Assembly: GCF_000761245.1 (NCBI RefSeq)
Contig: NZ_AWOR01000068.1
Location: forward strand, 1 to 64,000
DNA: 64,000 nt
Direction of reading: 5' to 3'
Source of the DNA: Comamonas testosteroni
GTDB lineage: Bacteria > Pseudomonadota > Gammaproteobacteria > Burkholderiales > Burkholderiaceae_C
Below the pieces are notes generated by a model. That model was given only the letters and a program-made list of their open reading frames with translations. It did not search any database and was not told where the DNA came from. Position 1 is the first letter of the stretch. Each line of letters begins with the position of its first letter. A program made the translations under genes and the position numbers. Positions 26,795-37,571 of the stretch are shown in pieces.

Positions 26795-27762
26795 GGCTGC
26801 TCCGCTTCTCCATCCAGCGTGCTCATGGCCAGAATGCCAAGGCACAGGTTTTCGTAGCTCACGCCGGAGGCGCGCGCAGCCATGGGGACGAGAGAATGCC
26901 CCGTCATGCCCGGAGAGGTATTGATCTCCAGCAAGAAAGGCTTGCGGTCGCTGGCGCGAATCATGATGTCGGCACGCGCCCAGCCACGGCAGCCCAGGGT
27001 GCGGAAGGCTTTCTCCACAATGCGCTGGATCTCGGCCTCCTCGGCAGCCGGCAGGCCGCTAGGGCAGTGGTACTGCGTGGTATCTGTGAAGTACTTGTTC
27101 TGGTAGTCGTAGTTGCCTTCGGGCGCAACGATTCGGATCACCGGCAGCGCTGCGGCCTTGGCTCCCGTGCCCAGCACGGGGCAGGTGGTCTCGTCACCGG
27201 CAATGAACTGCTCGCACAGCACTTCTGCGTCGTACTGGGCCGCCAGCTCGTAGGCCTTGGCGCATTCGTCGGCATTCATCACCTTGGTCAGGCCAATGCT
27301 GGAGCCGTCGCGTGCGGGCTTGACGATCATGGGAGCGCCCAGGGCCTGCAATGCATCACGAGTGGCTTCGGCCGAATCGACCATGCGCCAGTCCGGCGTG
27401 GGCAGGCCTTCAAAGCGCCAGATGCGCTTGGTCATGATCTTGTCCATGGCGATGCTGGAAGCCATCACGCCCGAACCCGTATAGGGGATGTCCAGCAACT
27501 CCAGCGTGCCCTGCACCGTGCCGTCCTCGCCGTAGCGGCCATGCAGCGCTATGAAGCAGCGGTCAAAGCCTTGTACCTTGAGCTGGTCCAGCCCCTGCTC
27601 GGCAGGGTCGAACTTGTGGGCATCGACACCCTTGGACAGCAATGCGGCCAGCACGCCAGCGCCGGACATCAGCGAGACCTCGCGCTCGGACGAGCGACCA
27701 CCCATGAGCACTGCGACCTTGCCCAGTGCCTTCACATCGATATTTGTACCAAACATGCTCAT
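26791..27762 (-). CDS. ddl: D-alanine--D-alanine ligase
   Basis: Makes the D-Ala-D-Ala dipeptide used by MurF. A 323-residue ATP-grasp enzyme with [21 protein letters not shown] at the N-terminus, the loop around [11 protein letters not shown], and [15 protein letters not shown] near the C-terminus, where the metal and D-Ala residues lie. This is the DdlB-type position, between murC and ftsQ. Its ATG overlaps the murC stop by 4 bp; an ATG two codons later is also possible. Confidence 0.96.
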   Translation of the reverse strand: MSMFGTNIDVKALGKVAVLMGGRSSEREVSLMSGAGVLAALLSKGVDAHKFDPAEQGLDQLKVQGFDRCFIALHGRYGEDGTVQGTLELLDIPYTGSGVMASSIAMDKIMTKRIWRFEGLPTPDWRMVDSAEATRDALQALGAPMIVKPARDGSSIGLTKVMNADECAKAYELAAQYDAEVLCEQFIAGDETTCPVLGTGAKAAALPVIRIVAPEGNYDYQNKYFTDTTQYHCPSGLPAAEEAEIQRIVEKAFRTLGCRGWARADIMIRASDRKPFLLEINTSPGMTGHSLVPMAARASGVSYENLCLGILAMSTLDGEAEQP

Positions 27763-29192
27763 TGCGCGCTCCCTGTGGGCGCAGCCAGCTCTTGTTTCTG
27801 AAGCATTTCAACCAGTTTCCCAGGCACGGCGCCAATCGACCCGGCACCCATGCACAGCAATACATCGCCCGCTTGCGCATTGGTAGCGATGGCTGCCGGC
27901 ATATCGGCAATGTTTTCCACAAATACAGGCTCGACCTTGCCGGCCACGCGCAAAGCGCGAGCCAGGGATCGACCGTCGGCAGCCACGATGGGGGTCTCGC
28001 CCGCGGCATAGACCTCGGCCAGCAGCACCGAGTCGGCGCTGCCGATGACCTTCACAAAGTCCTCGAAGCAGTCGCGTGTGCGGCTGTAGCGATGCGGCTG
28101 GAAGGCCAGCACCAGGCGCTGCCCCGGAAAGGCACCGCGTGCCGCAGCCAGCGTGGCAGCCATTTCCACGGGGTGATGACCGTAGTCGTCGATGACGGTG
28201 AAAGTGCCACCATTGGCAGCCGGCAGTTCGCCATAGCGCTGGAAGCGCCGCCCCACGCCCTTGAAGCCTTCCAAGGCGCGCAGCAGCGCCTCGTCGGAAA
28301 TCTCGAGTTCCATGGCCACCGCCACGGCAGACAGGGCGTTGAGCACGTTGTGCTCGCCGGGCAGGCTCAGCACGACTTCCAGATCCGGGTAGCTCTGACC
28401 GTTTTGGCGCCGCACGGTAAAGCGCATGCGACCGGCTTCGGCACGCACGTTCACGGCGCGCACCTGGGCATCATCGGCAAAGCCGTAGGTCGTGACCGGA
28501 CGCGCCAGCTTTGGCAGGATCTCGCGCACGGCAGGGCTGTCGACGCAAAGAATGGCGCGCCCGTAAAACGGCATGCGATGCAGGAAGTCGACAAAGGCCT
28601 GCTTGAGACGGCCAAAGTCATGGCCGTAGGTTTCCATGTGATCGGCGTCGATATTGGTGACGACGGCCATCACAGGCAGCAGGTTCAGGAAGGAGGCATC
28701 GGACTCGTCAGCCTCGACCACGATGTAGTCGCCCTGACCCAGCTTGGCATTCGCGCCGGCGCTGTTGAGCTTGCCGCCGATCACGAAGGTGGGGTCCAGT
28801 CCGGCCTCGGCCAGCACACTGGTCACCAGGCTGGTGGTGGTGGTCTTGCCATGCGCGCCGGCAATGGCGATGCCCTGCTTGAAACGCATCAGCTCGGCGA
28901 GCATCAGTGCACGAGGAACCACAGGAATCTTTTTCTCGCGCGCAGCCATGACCTCGGGGTTGTCGCCCTGCACGGCCGTGGATGTCACCACGGCATCGCT
29001 GCCAACAACGTTCTCGGCCGCGTGACCGACAAAGGTCTTGATGCCCAGGCCCGCCAGGCGGCGCAGCGTGGCGCTGTCAGCCAGATCCGAGCCTGAAATG
29101 GCGTAACCCAGGTTGTGCAGAACCTCTGCAATACCGCTCATGCCGGCGCCGCCAATACCGACAAAGTGAATGTGATGAATGGCGTGTTTCAT
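27759..29192 (-). CDS. murC: UDP-N-acetylmuramate--L-alanine ligase
   Basis: Adds L-Ala, the first residue of the stem peptide. The protein has 477 residues. The N-terminus [17 protein letters not shown] is the UDP-binding loop; [10 protein letters not shown] at 111-120 is the ATP loop. It is the de novo counterpart of mpl at 7.3 kb. It overlaps murG and ddl by 4 bp each. Confidence 0.97.
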   Translation of the reverse strand: MKHAIHHIHFVGIGGAGMSGIAEVLHNLGYAISGSDLADSATLRRLAGLGIKTFVGHAAENVVGSDAVVTSTAVQGDNPEVMAAREKKIPVVPRALMLAELMRFKQGIAIAGAHGKTTTTSLVTSVLAEAGLDPTFVIGGKLNSAGANAKLGQGDYIVVEADESDASFLNLLPVMAVVTNIDADHMETYGHDFGRLKQAFVDFLHRMPFYGRAILCVDSPAVREILPKLARPVTTYGFADDAQVRAVNVRAEAGRMRFTVRRQNGQSYPDLEVVLSLPGEHNVLNALSAVAVAMELEISDEALLRALEGFKGVGRRFQRYGELPAANGGTFTVIDDYGHHPVEMAATLAAARGAFPGQRLVLAFQPHRYSRTRDCFEDFVKVIGSADSVLLAEVYAAGETPIVAADGRSLARALRVAGKVEPVFVENIADMPAAIATNAQAGDVLLCMGAGSIGAVPGKLVEMLQKQELAAPTGSAQ

Positions 29193-30274
29193 GCTGCCAA
29201 CTCCTCACAAGCGGCGACCACCTTCGCGGTGGCATCAGTCTTTTGCATTTTCTTCGCGAGTTCAGCGCGCTCCAACAGCGTCGCACGCTGCATATTTTGT
29301 AGCATTTCCGCCAACCCTTGGGCGCTCAAAGTACTTTGTGGCTGTAACCAGCCGCCACCGGCATCCACCAGGAAGCGGGCATTGGAGGTCTGGTGGTCAT
29401 CCACCGCCGCCGGAAACGGTACATAGACCGCTGCTGCGCCCACGGCGGCAATCTCGGTCACGGTGCTGGCACCGGCACGGCAGACGATGAGATCGGCATC
29501 GGCAAAGGCCTTGGCCGTGTCATCGATGAAGGGGGTCAGCTCGGCCTGTACGCCTGCCGCCTGATAGTTGGCGCGCAGCGCATCGATCTGGGTCGTGCCG
29601 CTTTGGTGCAGCACCACGGGGCGTTGCTCGGCGGGTATCAGGGCCAGAGCCTGGGGCACGATCTCATTGAGCGCCCTGGCTCCCAGACTGCCGCCCACCA
29701 CCAGCAACTTGAGCGGGCCGCTGCGGCCGGCAAAGCGCTGGGCGGGCACGGCCTGCTCCAGGAAAGCCTGACGCAGCGGATTGCCCACCCATTCACCCTT
29801 GGCAAACACCCTGGGGAAAGCCGTGAACACGCGCTTGGCCACCTTGGCCACAACCTTGTTGGCCATGCCGGCCACGGAGTTCTGCTCGTGCAGCACCACG
29901 GGCACGCCCGACGCCGCGGCCATCAGGCCACCGGGGACGGTGAGGTAACCGCCCAGGCCGATGACCACATCGGGCTGCACGCGCTTCATCACGGCACGCG
30001 CCTGCGAGAAGGCCTTCGCCAGCCTGAACGGCAGTTGCACCAGGGTCTTGAGTCCCTTGCCGCGCACGCCGCCAAATTCGATCAGCTCCAGTGCAAAGCC
30101 CTGAGGCGGCACGATGCGCGACTCCATGGAGCTGGGCGCGCCCAGCCAGTGCACATTCCAGCCGCGCGAGCGCAGCTCCTGTGCCACGGCCAGACCGGGG
30201 AAGATATGACCGCCGGTACCACCGGCCATCACCAGTGCCGTGCGTGGCTTGTTTGGCTTGATGAGACGGCTCAT
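29189..30274 (-). CDS. murG: Undecaprenyl-PP-MurNAc-pentapeptide GlcNAc transferase
   Basis: MurG adds GlcNAc to lipid I to make lipid II on the inner face of the membrane. The 361-residue GT28 protein has the N-terminal glycine loop [10 protein letters not shown] at 18-27 and the UDP-GlcNAc motif [20 protein letters not shown] in the C-terminal half. It lies between ftsW and murC, with 4-bp overlaps at both ends. Confidence 0.97.
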   Translation of the reverse strand: MSRLIKPNKPRTALVMAGGTGGHIFPGLAVAQELRSRGWNVHWLGAPSSMESRIVPPQGFALELIEFGGVRGKGLKTLVQLPFRLAKAFSQARAVMKRVQPDVVIGLGGYLTVPGGLMAAASGVPVVLHEQNSVAGMANKVVAKVAKRVFTAFPRVFAKGEWVGNPLRQAFLEQAVPAQRFAGRSGPLKLLVVGGSLGARALNEIVPQALALIPAEQRPVVLHQSGTTQIDALRANYQAAGVQAELTPFIDDTAKAFADADLIVCRAGASTVTEIAAVGAAAVYVPFPAAVDDHQTSNARFLVDAGGGWLQPQSTLSAQGLAEMLQNMQRATLLERAELAKKMQKTDATAKVVAACEELAA

Positions 30275-31542
30275 GCGTGGCCCCCCTTCATCAGCAGCTT
30301 GTTTTCGTAATCGACTCTGAGCACCACAGCTATCGCAATCAAATTCATCAAAATGGCCGAACCGCCAAAGCTCATTAACGGAAGAGTCAGGCCTTTGGTT
30401 GGCAAGGCGCCCAGATTCACACCCATGTTGATAAAGGCCTGGAAGCCCATCCAGATCGCCACGCCCTCGGCCACCAGCCCGGCAAAGACACGGTCCAGCG
30501 CGATGGCCTGACGGCCGATCAGCATGATGCGGCGGGTCAACCAGAAGAAGACGGCAGCAATCAGCAGCAGGCCGACCAGACCAAATTCTTCGCCGATCAC
30601 GGCCAGCAGAAAGTCGGTATGCGCCTCAGGCAGCCAGTGCAGCTTTTCCACGCTGCGGCCCAGGCCCACGCCAAAGATCTCGCCCCGCCCGATGGCAATC
30701 AGCGCATGCGAGAGCTGGTAGCCCTTGCCCAGCGCATGCTTCTCATCCCAGGGATCGAGGTAGGCAAAAATACGTTCACGGCGCCACTCCGAGGTGGCGA
30801 TGATCATGCTGAAGGCCAGCACCACCAGCAGGGCGATGATGAAGAACATGCGCGCGTTCACGCCACCCAGGAACAGAATGCCCATGGAGATCACGACGAT
30901 CACCATGAAGGCCCCCATGTCAGGCTCGGCCAGCAGCAGCACGCCCACCACGACCACGGCCAGGCCCATGGGCAGCACGGCACGGAAGAAGCGCTCCTTG
31001 ACCTCCATCTTGCGTACCATGTAGTCGGCCGCGTAGATCAGGATGGAGAACTTGGCCAGCTCGGAAGGCTGGAAGTTCATGATGCCCAGCGACAGCCAGC
31101 GACGCGCGCCGTTGACCACCGTGCCCACATGCGGGATCAGCACCGCCACCAGCAACACGATGGAGATCAGAAACAGCTTGCGCGCCACCTTCTCCCAGAC
31201 ATTCATGGGCACCTGGAAGGCCAGCAGCGCAGCTACAAAGGCCATGCCTATCGACATGGTGTGGCGCAGCAGAAAGTGATAGGGCTCGATCTTGCCGAAG
31301 CGCGGGTTGTCGGGCATCGCAATCGATGCCGAATACACCATGACCAGACTCCAGGACAGCAAGGCGATGACGACCCAGATCAGAGCCTGGTCCAGTCCCA
31401 GGACGCTGGCAGGCGTGCGGGTCGGGCGGTCGTACATGGGCCCGCCCACGCGCACCGGCAGCACGTCGATGGGCTTGTCCCCGACCGTGCGGAACCACGA
31501 GCGCATGCGGCCGGAGAGGCTGGTCAGGAAGGCGGCTGTCAT
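30271..31542 (-). CDS. ftsW: Septal SEDS peptidoglycan polymerase FtsW
   Basis: FtsW polymerises lipid II at the septum with FtsI. The protein has 423 residues, about ten helices, and SEDS motifs including [19 protein letters not shown] and, near the C-terminus, [17 protein letters not shown]. About 45 cytoplasmic residues precede the first helix. It is the division paralogue of RodA. It overlaps murD and murG by 4 bp. Confidence 0.96.
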   Translation of the reverse strand: MTAAFLTSLSGRMRSWFRTVGDKPIDVLPVRVGGPMYDRPTRTPASVLGLDQALIWVVIALLSWSLVMVYSASIAMPDNPRFGKIEPYHFLLRHTMSIGMAFVAALLAFQVPMNVWEKVARKLFLISIVLLVAVLIPHVGTVVNGARRWLSLGIMNFQPSELAKFSILIYAADYMVRKMEVKERFFRAVLPMGLAVVVVGVLLLAEPDMGAFMVIVVISMGILFLGGVNARMFFIIALLVVLAFSMIIATSEWRRERIFAYLDPWDEKHALGKGYQLSHALIAIGRGEIFGVGLGRSVEKLHWLPEAHTDFLLAVIGEEFGLVGLLLIAAVFFWLTRRIMLIGRQAIALDRVFAGLVAEGVAIWMGFQAFINMGVNLGALPTKGLTLPLMSFGGSAILMNLIAIAVVLRVDYENKLLMKGGHA

Positions 31543-33467
31543 GCGCCGTCCTCCAGTTGCTGGCCTGCTTCAAGCGCCAGCTCGCGCACCGCTTCCACAA
31601 ACTGGTGGGCGCGGTCCGCATAGTCCTTGAACATGTCCATGCTCGCGCAAGCGGGCGAGAGCAGCACCGCATCATTGGCATGGGCCAGGCGCGCGGCCTG
31701 CTGCACGGCGTCCTGCATGCTGGCAGCATCGACCAGGCTCACGCCGGTGTCGCTCAGTGCCTCGCGAATCTGCGACGCATCCTGGCCGATCAGCACGGCC
31801 GCGCGCACATAGCGCGAGACGGGCGCGGCCAGCGGAGTGAAGTCCTGGCCCTTGCCCAGTCCGCCCAGGATCACCACGATGCGGTGGTCAGGCCCCAGGC
31901 CCATGAGGGCGGCCACGGTGGCGCCCACATTCGTGCCCTTGCTGTCGTCAAAGTATTCGACATCGCCCACCCGGCCCACGGGCTGCACGCGATGCGGCTC
32001 GCCCCGGTATTCGCGCAGACCGTATAGAAGCGGTGCCAGCGTGCATCCCGCACCGGTCGCCAGCGCCAGGGCCGACAGCGCATTGATGGCGTTGTGGCGG
32101 CCGCGGATGCGCAGCGCATCGGCGGGCATCAGGCGCACGATGTGCAGATCGTCGACGTTCTTGCCCTTGCTGGTTTCGTCAGCCTCATGGGCGCGCACCA
32201 GCCAGGTCATGCCGTTGACCACCTCCAGACCAAAGTCTCCGGGGCGGCGCGGCATGTCGCCGCCAAAGGTGACATGGGCACGCTGGAAAGTCTTGCCACG
32301 CTTGCCGGGCACCGCCACGGGCGCGGGCAGCATGGCCATGACGACGGGGTCTTCCCGGTTGAGCACCATCAGAGCCTGCTCGCCAAAGACATGGGCCTTG
32401 GCATCGGCATAGGCCTGCATGCCGCCATGCCAGTCCAGATGGTCCTGGGTGATATTGAGCACCGTGGCTGCGGTGGGCTCGAAGCCGCGGCAGTCGTCGA
32501 GCTGAAAGCTGGACAGCTCGAGCACCCAGGCCTGGGGCAGGGTCTCGGCATCGATGCGCCCGGACAGGGTGTCGAGCAGCGTGGGGCCGATATTGCCGGC
32601 CACGCCCACGCTCATTCCGCCATGCTCCAGCAGCTGACCGGTCAGCGAGGTGACCGTGGTCTTGCCATTGGTGCCGGTGATGCCCAGCACCTTGGGCGCA
32701 TAGCCATGGGCTTCGCGCAGGCCCTTTAGCGCAAAGGCAAACAGATCGAGTTCGCCACCCGTGGGCAGGCCGATGCTGCGCGCGGCATTGAAGACCGGCG
32801 CCACGCTGGCCGGGCTCAGACCCGGGGAGCGATAGACAGAGCTCAGGCTCTGGCCGTCGACCAGAGCCGCCGTGAACTCGCCTGCGACAAAGCGCACGCC
32901 GGGCAGCTCGGTCTGCAGCGCAGCCAGATAGGGCGGGGCTTCACGCGTATCTGCCACGGTGACCTCGGCACCGGCACGCACGCACCAGCGGGCCATGGCA
33001 ATGCCCGAGATGCCCAGACCCAGAATCAGCACACGCTGACCCTGCAGATGCTGGGCCGCGCCCTGCGGCCAATGCACGGGGACAGGCGGCAGCTCCACCG
33101 CCTCCTGCGGCTCGGCTTCGGGCTGCGGCTCGGCCGCAGTCACTTCGGCATCGGCCGCATCGGAGATGCTGGGGTCGGCAAAGATTTGTGCCACAAAGGC
33201 GGCCGCGTCCCTGGCTGCCGTCAAGGTGGAGATATCGGGCACCGGCTCGGCATCCAGCGTCTTGGCGATGATGACAGTCGCTTCTATTTCAGGAGCACTT
33301 TGCGCTTGCTCCTGAATAACTTCAGACATATTCTCATCTGAAATGCTTTGCAGATCAGCGGAATGCGCTTGCATTTGCATAGCATCCGATTCCGATTCCG
33401 ATTCCGATTCCGATTCCGCTTCCGGCTGCAGAAGCTGGTCGTCGAGCTTGAGGTCTTCGTCTTGCAT
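31539..33467 (-). CDS. murD: UDP-MurNAc-L-Ala:D-Glu ligase with long acidic N-terminal extension
   Basis: MurD adds D-Glu to UDP-MurNAc-L-Ala. The catalytic core begins near residue 141 ([15 protein letters not shown]) and has the ATP loop TGTNGKTT at 264-271, giving about 500 residues of normal MurD. Before it lie about 140 acidic, Glu/Ala/Gln/Pro-rich, probably disordered residues, including five Glu-Ser pairs at 18-27 encoded by a hexanucleotide repeat. E. coli MurD is 438 residues, so the total of 642 is exceptional. The ATG at 33467 has GAGG about 9 bases upstream, inside the end of mraY, and stands 5 bases after its stop. No equally good start exists nearer the core. A later internal start cannot be excluded. 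Confidence 0.9.
   Translation of the reverse strand: MQDEDLKLDDQLLQPEAESESESESESDAMQMQAHSADLQSISDENMSEVIQEQAQSAPEIEATVIIAKTLDAEPVPDISTLTAARDAAAFVAQIFADPSISDAADAEVTAAEPQPEAEPQEAVELPPVPVHWPQGAAQHLQGQRVLILGLGISGIAMARWCVRAGAEVTVADTREAPPYLAALQTELPGVRFVAGEFTAALVDGQSLSSVYRSPGLSPASVAPVFNAARSIGLPTGGELDLFAFALKGLREAHGYAPKVLGITGTNGKTTVTSLTGQLLEHGGMSVGVAGNIGPTLLDTLSGRIDAETLPQAWVLELSSFQLDDCRGFEPTAATVLNITQDHLDWHGGMQAYADAKAHVFGEQALMVLNREDPVVMAMLPAPVAVPGKRGKTFQRAHVTFGGDMPRRPGDFGLEVVNGMTWLVRAHEADETSKGKNVDDLHIVRLMPADALRIRGRHNAINALSALALATGAGCTLAPLLYGLREYRGEPHRVQPVGRVGDVEYFDDSKGTNVGATVAALMGLGPDHRIVVILGGLGKGQDFTPLAAPVSRYVRAAVLIGQDASQIREALSDTGVSLVDAASMQDAVQQAARLAHANDAVLLSPACASMDMFKDYADRAHQFVEAVRELALEAGQQLEDGA
33388..33419. 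repeat. Hexanucleotide tandem repeat (GATTCC)n in murD
   Basis: About five copies of GATTCC on the plus strand, encoding Glu-Ser pairs on the minus strand. A six-base unit keeps the frame, so slippage would vary length but not switch the gene off. Confidence 0.85.
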
Positions 33468-33472
33468 GGCGA

Positions 33473-34651
33473 TTACCTCAGCTTCAGGGTGGACAGGCCC
33501 AGCAGGCACAGCAGCATGGTGATGATCCAGAAGCGGATCACGACCTGAGTCTCCTTCCAGCCGCTCTTCTCAAAGTGGTGGTGCAGCGGCGCCATCTTCA
33601 GCAGACGGCGGCCCTCGCCATAGCGTTTCTTGGTGTACTTGAAGTAAGTCACCTGCAGCATCACCGAGATGGCTTCCGCCACAAAGATGCCGCCCATCAC
33701 GGCCAGCACGATTTCCTGGCGCACGATCACGGCAATCGTGCCCAGAGCGGCGCCCAGCGCCAGCGCGCCCACATCGCCCATGAAGACCTGGGCGGGATGT
33801 GCGTTGAACCAGAGAAAAGCCAGACCTGCACCCGCCATGGCGCCGCAGAACACCATCAGCTCGCCCGTGCCGGGAATGCTGGGAAACAGCAGATAGCGCG
33901 CATAGGTGGCGTTGCCGGTCACATAGGCGAAGATGCCCAGCGCCGTGCCCACCATGATGACGGGCATGATGGCCAGGCCGTCGAGGCCGTCGGTCAGGTT
34001 CACGGCATTGCTGGCGCCCACGATGACCAAATAGGTCATGACGATGAAGCCCAGCACACCCAGCGGGTAGCTGACTTCCTTGAAGAAGGGCACCATCAGG
34101 CCGGCCTTGGGCGGCAGATCCATGGAAAAGCCCGACTGCACCCAGGAGACGAACAGCGCGAAGACCTCGGCATTGCTGTTCTCCGAGATGCAGAACACCA
34201 GATACAGGGCCGCCAGCAGACCGATGACGGACTGCCAGAAATACTTCTCGCCCGAGCGCATGCCCTCGGGGTCCTTATTGACGACCTTGCGCCAGTCGTC
34301 CACCCAGCCAATCGCACCGAAGCCCAGCGTGACCAGCAGCACGATCCAGACAAAGCGGTTGGATAGGTCAAACCACAGCAAGGTGGAGACGGCAATCGAG
34401 AACAGAATCAGCACGCCGCCCATGGTGGGCGTGCCGCTCTTGACCAGATGGGTCTCCATGCCGTAGCCGCGCACGGGCTGACCGATCTTGAGTGCGGTCA
34501 GCATGCGAATCGCCCTGGGGCCGACGATCAGACCGATCAGCAAGGCGGTGACGGCGGCCAGCACGGCACGCAGCGTCAGGTACTGGAAGACGCGCAGAAA
34601 ACCGAATTCCGGCGAGATACCCTGCAGCCATTGAGCCAGCATCAGCAGCAT
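33473..34651 (-). CDS. mraY: Phospho-MurNAc-pentapeptide translocase
   Basis: MraY transfers phospho-MurNAc-pentapeptide to undecaprenyl phosphate to form lipid I. The protein has 392 residues and about ten helices. [12 protein letters not shown] at about 72-83, the [10 protein letters not shown] loop with the catalytic acidic residues, and the C-terminal loop with [11 protein letters not shown] are family signatures. The first ATG overlaps the end of murF by 10 bp and has GAGGAGG 4 bases upstream, so it is preferred over the ATG three codons later. Confidence 0.97.
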   Translation of the reverse strand: MLLMLAQWLQGISPEFGFLRVFQYLTLRAVLAAVTALLIGLIVGPRAIRMLTALKIGQPVRGYGMETHLVKSGTPTMGGVLILFSIAVSTLLWFDLSNRFVWIVLLVTLGFGAIGWVDDWRKVVNKDPEGMRSGEKYFWQSVIGLLAALYLVFCISENSNAEVFALFVSWVQSGFSMDLPPKAGLMVPFFKEVSYPLGVLGFIVMTYLVIVGASNAVNLTDGLDGLAIMPVIMVGTALGIFAYVTGNATYARYLLFPSIPGTGELMVFCGAMAGAGLAFLWFNAHPAQVFMGDVGALALGAALGTIAVIVRQEIVLAVMGGIFVAEAISVMLQVTYFKYTKKRYGEGRRLLKMAPLHHHFEKSGWKETQVVIRFWIITMLLCLLGLSTLKLR

Positions 34652-36069
34652 GCGGCCTCCTCGCAGTTGCCCTGCTTCTTGTCTGCACAGGCCTCAATGC
34701 TCTGCACCACTTGCTCCATCTTCATGAACCGCGAACCCTTGACCAAAACGCTACCCACCTTGGGTAAAACTGCGCACACCGCCTGCTGAAGGGCGGCCAT
34801 GCTATCAAAATACTGAGCACCACTGCCAAAGGCAGAGGCAGCAAACGCGCTCTGCTCACCCAGAGCAAAGAAATGGGCAATACCTGCCTGCTGCGCCAGC
34901 GCGCCGGCCTCGGCATGGAACTGCGGGCCGTTATCGCCTACTTCCCCCATGTCGCCCAGCACCAGCAACTGCGGTGCGGGCAGCTCGGCTAGCACCGCAA
35001 TGGCAGCTGCCACGGAATCGGGATTGGCGTTATAGGTGTCGTCGACCACCGTGACGCCTTGACCCTTGATCTGCACGGCCAGCGCGCGCGAGCGGCCGGT
35101 CACGGGCTCGAAGCCCGAGAGTCCTTGTGCAATGGCAAGCAAAGGCACACCTGCGGCATGGGCACAGGCAGCCGCGGCCAGTGCGTTGCGCACATTGTGG
35201 CGGCCAGCAATATGCAGCTGCACGGCTGCCACGCCTTGCGGGGTGTTCAGCGCAAAACTCCAGGCTCCGTTGGCCCAGACCACATCGCTGGCAAAAACCT
35301 GAGCCCCATCAGCGGCCTCGCCAAACATCAGACTGGGGCGACCGGCGGCCAGCTCCGTCCACAGCGACGTGTACGTATCGCCGGCAGGGAAGATGGCCAC
35401 GCCGTCCTTGGGCACAAAGCGCAGCACCGAACCGTTTTCACGCGCCACGGCTTCCACCGTGCCCATGAACTCCTGGTGTTCACGCTGGGCGTTGTTGACC
35501 AGGGCCACCGTGGGCTGGCCGATGGCGGCCAGCTCGGCAATCTCGCCGGGGTGGTTCATGCCCATCTCCAGCACTGCAATGCGATGCGCGCCCGTCATGC
35601 GCAGCAGGTTCAGCGGCATGCCGATGGAGTTGTTGAAATTGCCGCGTGTAGCCAGCGCTGCCTCGCCCTGCCCGCCCACGTGCGCGCGCAGGATGGATGC
35701 GATCATCTGCGTGACCGTAGTCTTGCCATTGCTGCCGGTCACGGCAATCAAGGGTAGATCGAACTGTGCACGCCAGGCCCGCGCCAGCGCGCCCAATGCC
35801 AGCAGCGTATCCGGCACTTCGATACCGGCCATGCCTGCAGCTTCCAGCCCATGGCTGGCAATGGCCGCCACAGCACCGGCGGCCTGCGCCTGAGGCAGAA
35901 AATCATGGGCGTCAAAACGCTCGCCCTTCAGGGCCACGAACAAGTCCCCGTTCTGCAACGTGCGCGTATCGGTGTGCACGCGTGCCAGCTCCAGCTGGCC
36001 GTTGCCGACCAGGCGGGCTTGTGGGATATGCGTCTGGATCAGCTCCAGCGCTTTTGCCAGGGTCATCAT
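34642..36069 (-). CDS. murF: UDP-MurNAc-tripeptide:D-Ala-D-Ala ligase
   Basis: Adds D-Ala-D-Ala to complete the pentapeptide. The protein has 475 residues, ATP loop TGSNGKTT at 111-118, and [15 protein letters not shown]-like UDP-binding start ([19 protein letters not shown]). The C-terminus is cysteine-rich (EEAACC), because it is read from the bases that also give the mraY start region. It begins MM; the first ATG overlaps the murE stop as ATGA. The AT-rich GCTATCAA at 34801 lies inside the gene. Confidence 0.96.
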   Translation of the reverse strand: MMTLAKALELIQTHIPQARLVGNGQLELARVHTDTRTLQNGDLFVALKGERFDAHDFLPQAQAAGAVAAIASHGLEAAGMAGIEVPDTLLALGALARAWRAQFDLPLIAVTGSNGKTTVTQMIASILRAHVGGQGEAALATRGNFNNSIGMPLNLLRMTGAHRIAVLEMGMNHPGEIAELAAIGQPTVALVNNAQREHQEFMGTVEAVARENGSVLRFVPKDGVAIFPAGDTYTSLWTELAAGRPSLMFGEAADGAQVFASDVVWANGAWSFALNTPQGVAAVQLHIAGRHNVRNALAAAACAHAAGVPLLAIAQGLSGFEPVTGRSRALAVQIKGQGVTVVDDTYNANPDSVAAAIAVLAELPAPQLLVLGDMGEVGDNGPQFHAEAGALAQQAGIAHFFALGEQSAFAASAFGSGAQYFDSMAALQQAVCAVLPKVGSVLVKGSRFMKMEQVVQSIEACADKKQGNCEEAACC

Positions 36070-37571
36070 GACCGAATCTTTCCTTCGCGGGCTGCAAGCG
36101 CCTTGTGCGCCTCAGCCATGTCGGAGAACGGATGGCGCACGCCCATCGTCTCCTGATAGTCCTCATGTCCCTTGCCGGCAATCAGCACCACGTCGCGCGC
36201 ATCGGCACGGGCAATGGCTTGGGCAATGGCCGCCGCGCGGTCGGCCTGAACATGCAATGCCTCGCCCGCCTGCATGCCGACCAGAATCTGGTCGATGATG
36301 CTTTCGGGCACTTCACTGCGCGGGTTGTCGCTGGTGACGAACACGCCGTCGGCATTCGCCTGTGCGGCCCGTCCCATCAGCGGGCGCTTGCTGTTGTCCC
36401 TGTCACCGCCGCAGCCAAACACGCACCACAGCTTGCCCTGGCGCTGGCGCGCTGCAGGCTGCAGGGCGCGCAAGGCCTTCTCCAGCGCATCGGGGGTATG
36501 GGCATAGTCCACGGCCACCAAAGGCAGGCCGGGCTTGACGATCTGCTGCATGCGACCGGGTACTGGCTCCAGATGGGCGCAGGCCTGCACGGCCTGCTCC
36601 AGCGTCAGCCCCAGGCAGCGCAAGGCGGCCAACACCCCCAGCAGATTGGAAACGTTGTACTGACCGACCAGACGCGTGTTCATGCGCAGGCTGTGACCGG
36701 CTTCCAGCACGGTAAAGCTCAGGCCTTCGTCGCCCAGTCCGATGTCCTTGGCCTGCAGGCGCGCCGGTCCTTGAATGGAAACACTCCAGACATCCATCGC
36801 ACGGCCCTGCAGCCTGGCCCAGAGCCTGGCGCCGTGTGCGTCATCGATATTGACCACGGCCGCCGGCAAGCCGGGCCAGTCGAACAGCTGGGCCTTGGCC
36901 TGCCAGTAGGCATCCATGCTGCCGTGGTAGTCCAGGTGATCCTGCGTGAAATTGGTGAACAGAGCCACGCGAATCTTGCTGCCATCAAGACGGTGCTCGG
37001 CGATGCCGATGGACGATGCCTCAATGGCGCAGGCGGCGAGGCCCTGGTCGGCATAGCTGCGGAACGCGCGCTGCAGAAGCACCGGGTCCGGCGTGGTCAT
37101 GCCCGTCGACTCCAGCGCAGGCGGTACGCCCACGCCCAGGGTGCCCACCAGCGCACAGCCAGTGCGCGCGTTCCGCGTCACCTTGGCCAGCGCATGGGCC
37201 AGCCACCAGGCTGTGGTGGTCTTGCCATTGGTGCCGGTCACGGCCAGTACGTCGAGCTCGCCACTGGGATGTGCAAACCATTGATCGGCAATCAGTCCCG
37301 TCGCGGCCTTCAGACCCTTGAGAGCCGCAATACGGTCACCGCTCAGATCGAAGGTCTGCAGGCCGTCGGCCTCCACCAGCACAGCAGCGGCGCCCTGCTC
37401 CAGAGCCTTGCCCACATAGGCTCGGCCGTCAGTAGCTGCTCCAGGCCAGGCGACAAAGGCATCGCCTGCCTTGACCTTGCGACTATCGGTCTGCAGATCA
37501 CCCTGCACGCGGCTGCGCAGCCAGGCAACGGCCTCGGCTGCATTGTTCAGAATTGGAATGGGGGTGCTCAT
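36066..37571 (-). CDS. murE: UDP-MurNAc-L-Ala-D-Glu:meso-diaminopimelate ligase
   Basis: Adds meso-diaminopimelate, the third residue of the stem peptide. The protein has 501 residues, ATP loop TGTNGKTTT at 112-120, and DNPR at 415-418, the motif that selects meso-DAP rather than lysine. This agrees with the DAP-specific Mpl and with dapF in the same window. It overlaps ftsI and murF by 4 bp each. Confidence 0.97.
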   Translation of the reverse strand: MSTPIPILNNAAEAVAWLRSRVQGDLQTDSRKVKAGDAFVAWPGAATDGRAYVGKALEQGAAAVLVEADGLQTFDLSGDRIAALKGLKAATGLIADQWFAHPSGELDVLAVTGTNGKTTTAWWLAHALAKVTRNARTGCALVGTLGVGVPPALESTGMTTPDPVLLQRAFRSYADQGLAACAIEASSIGIAEHRLDGSKIRVALFTNFTQDHLDYHGSMDAYWQAKAQLFDWPGLPAAVVNIDDAHGARLWARLQGRAMDVWSVSIQGPARLQAKDIGLGDEGLSFTVLEAGHSLRMNTRLVGQYNVSNLLGVLAALRCLGLTLEQAVQACAHLEPVPGRMQQIVKPGLPLVAVDYAHTPDALEKALRALQPAARQRQGKLWCVFGCGGDRDNSKRPLMGRAAQANADGVFVTSDNPRSEVPESIIDQILVGMQAGEALHVQADRAAAIAQAIARADARDVVLIAGKGHEDYQETMGVRHPFSDMAEAHKALAAREGKIRS

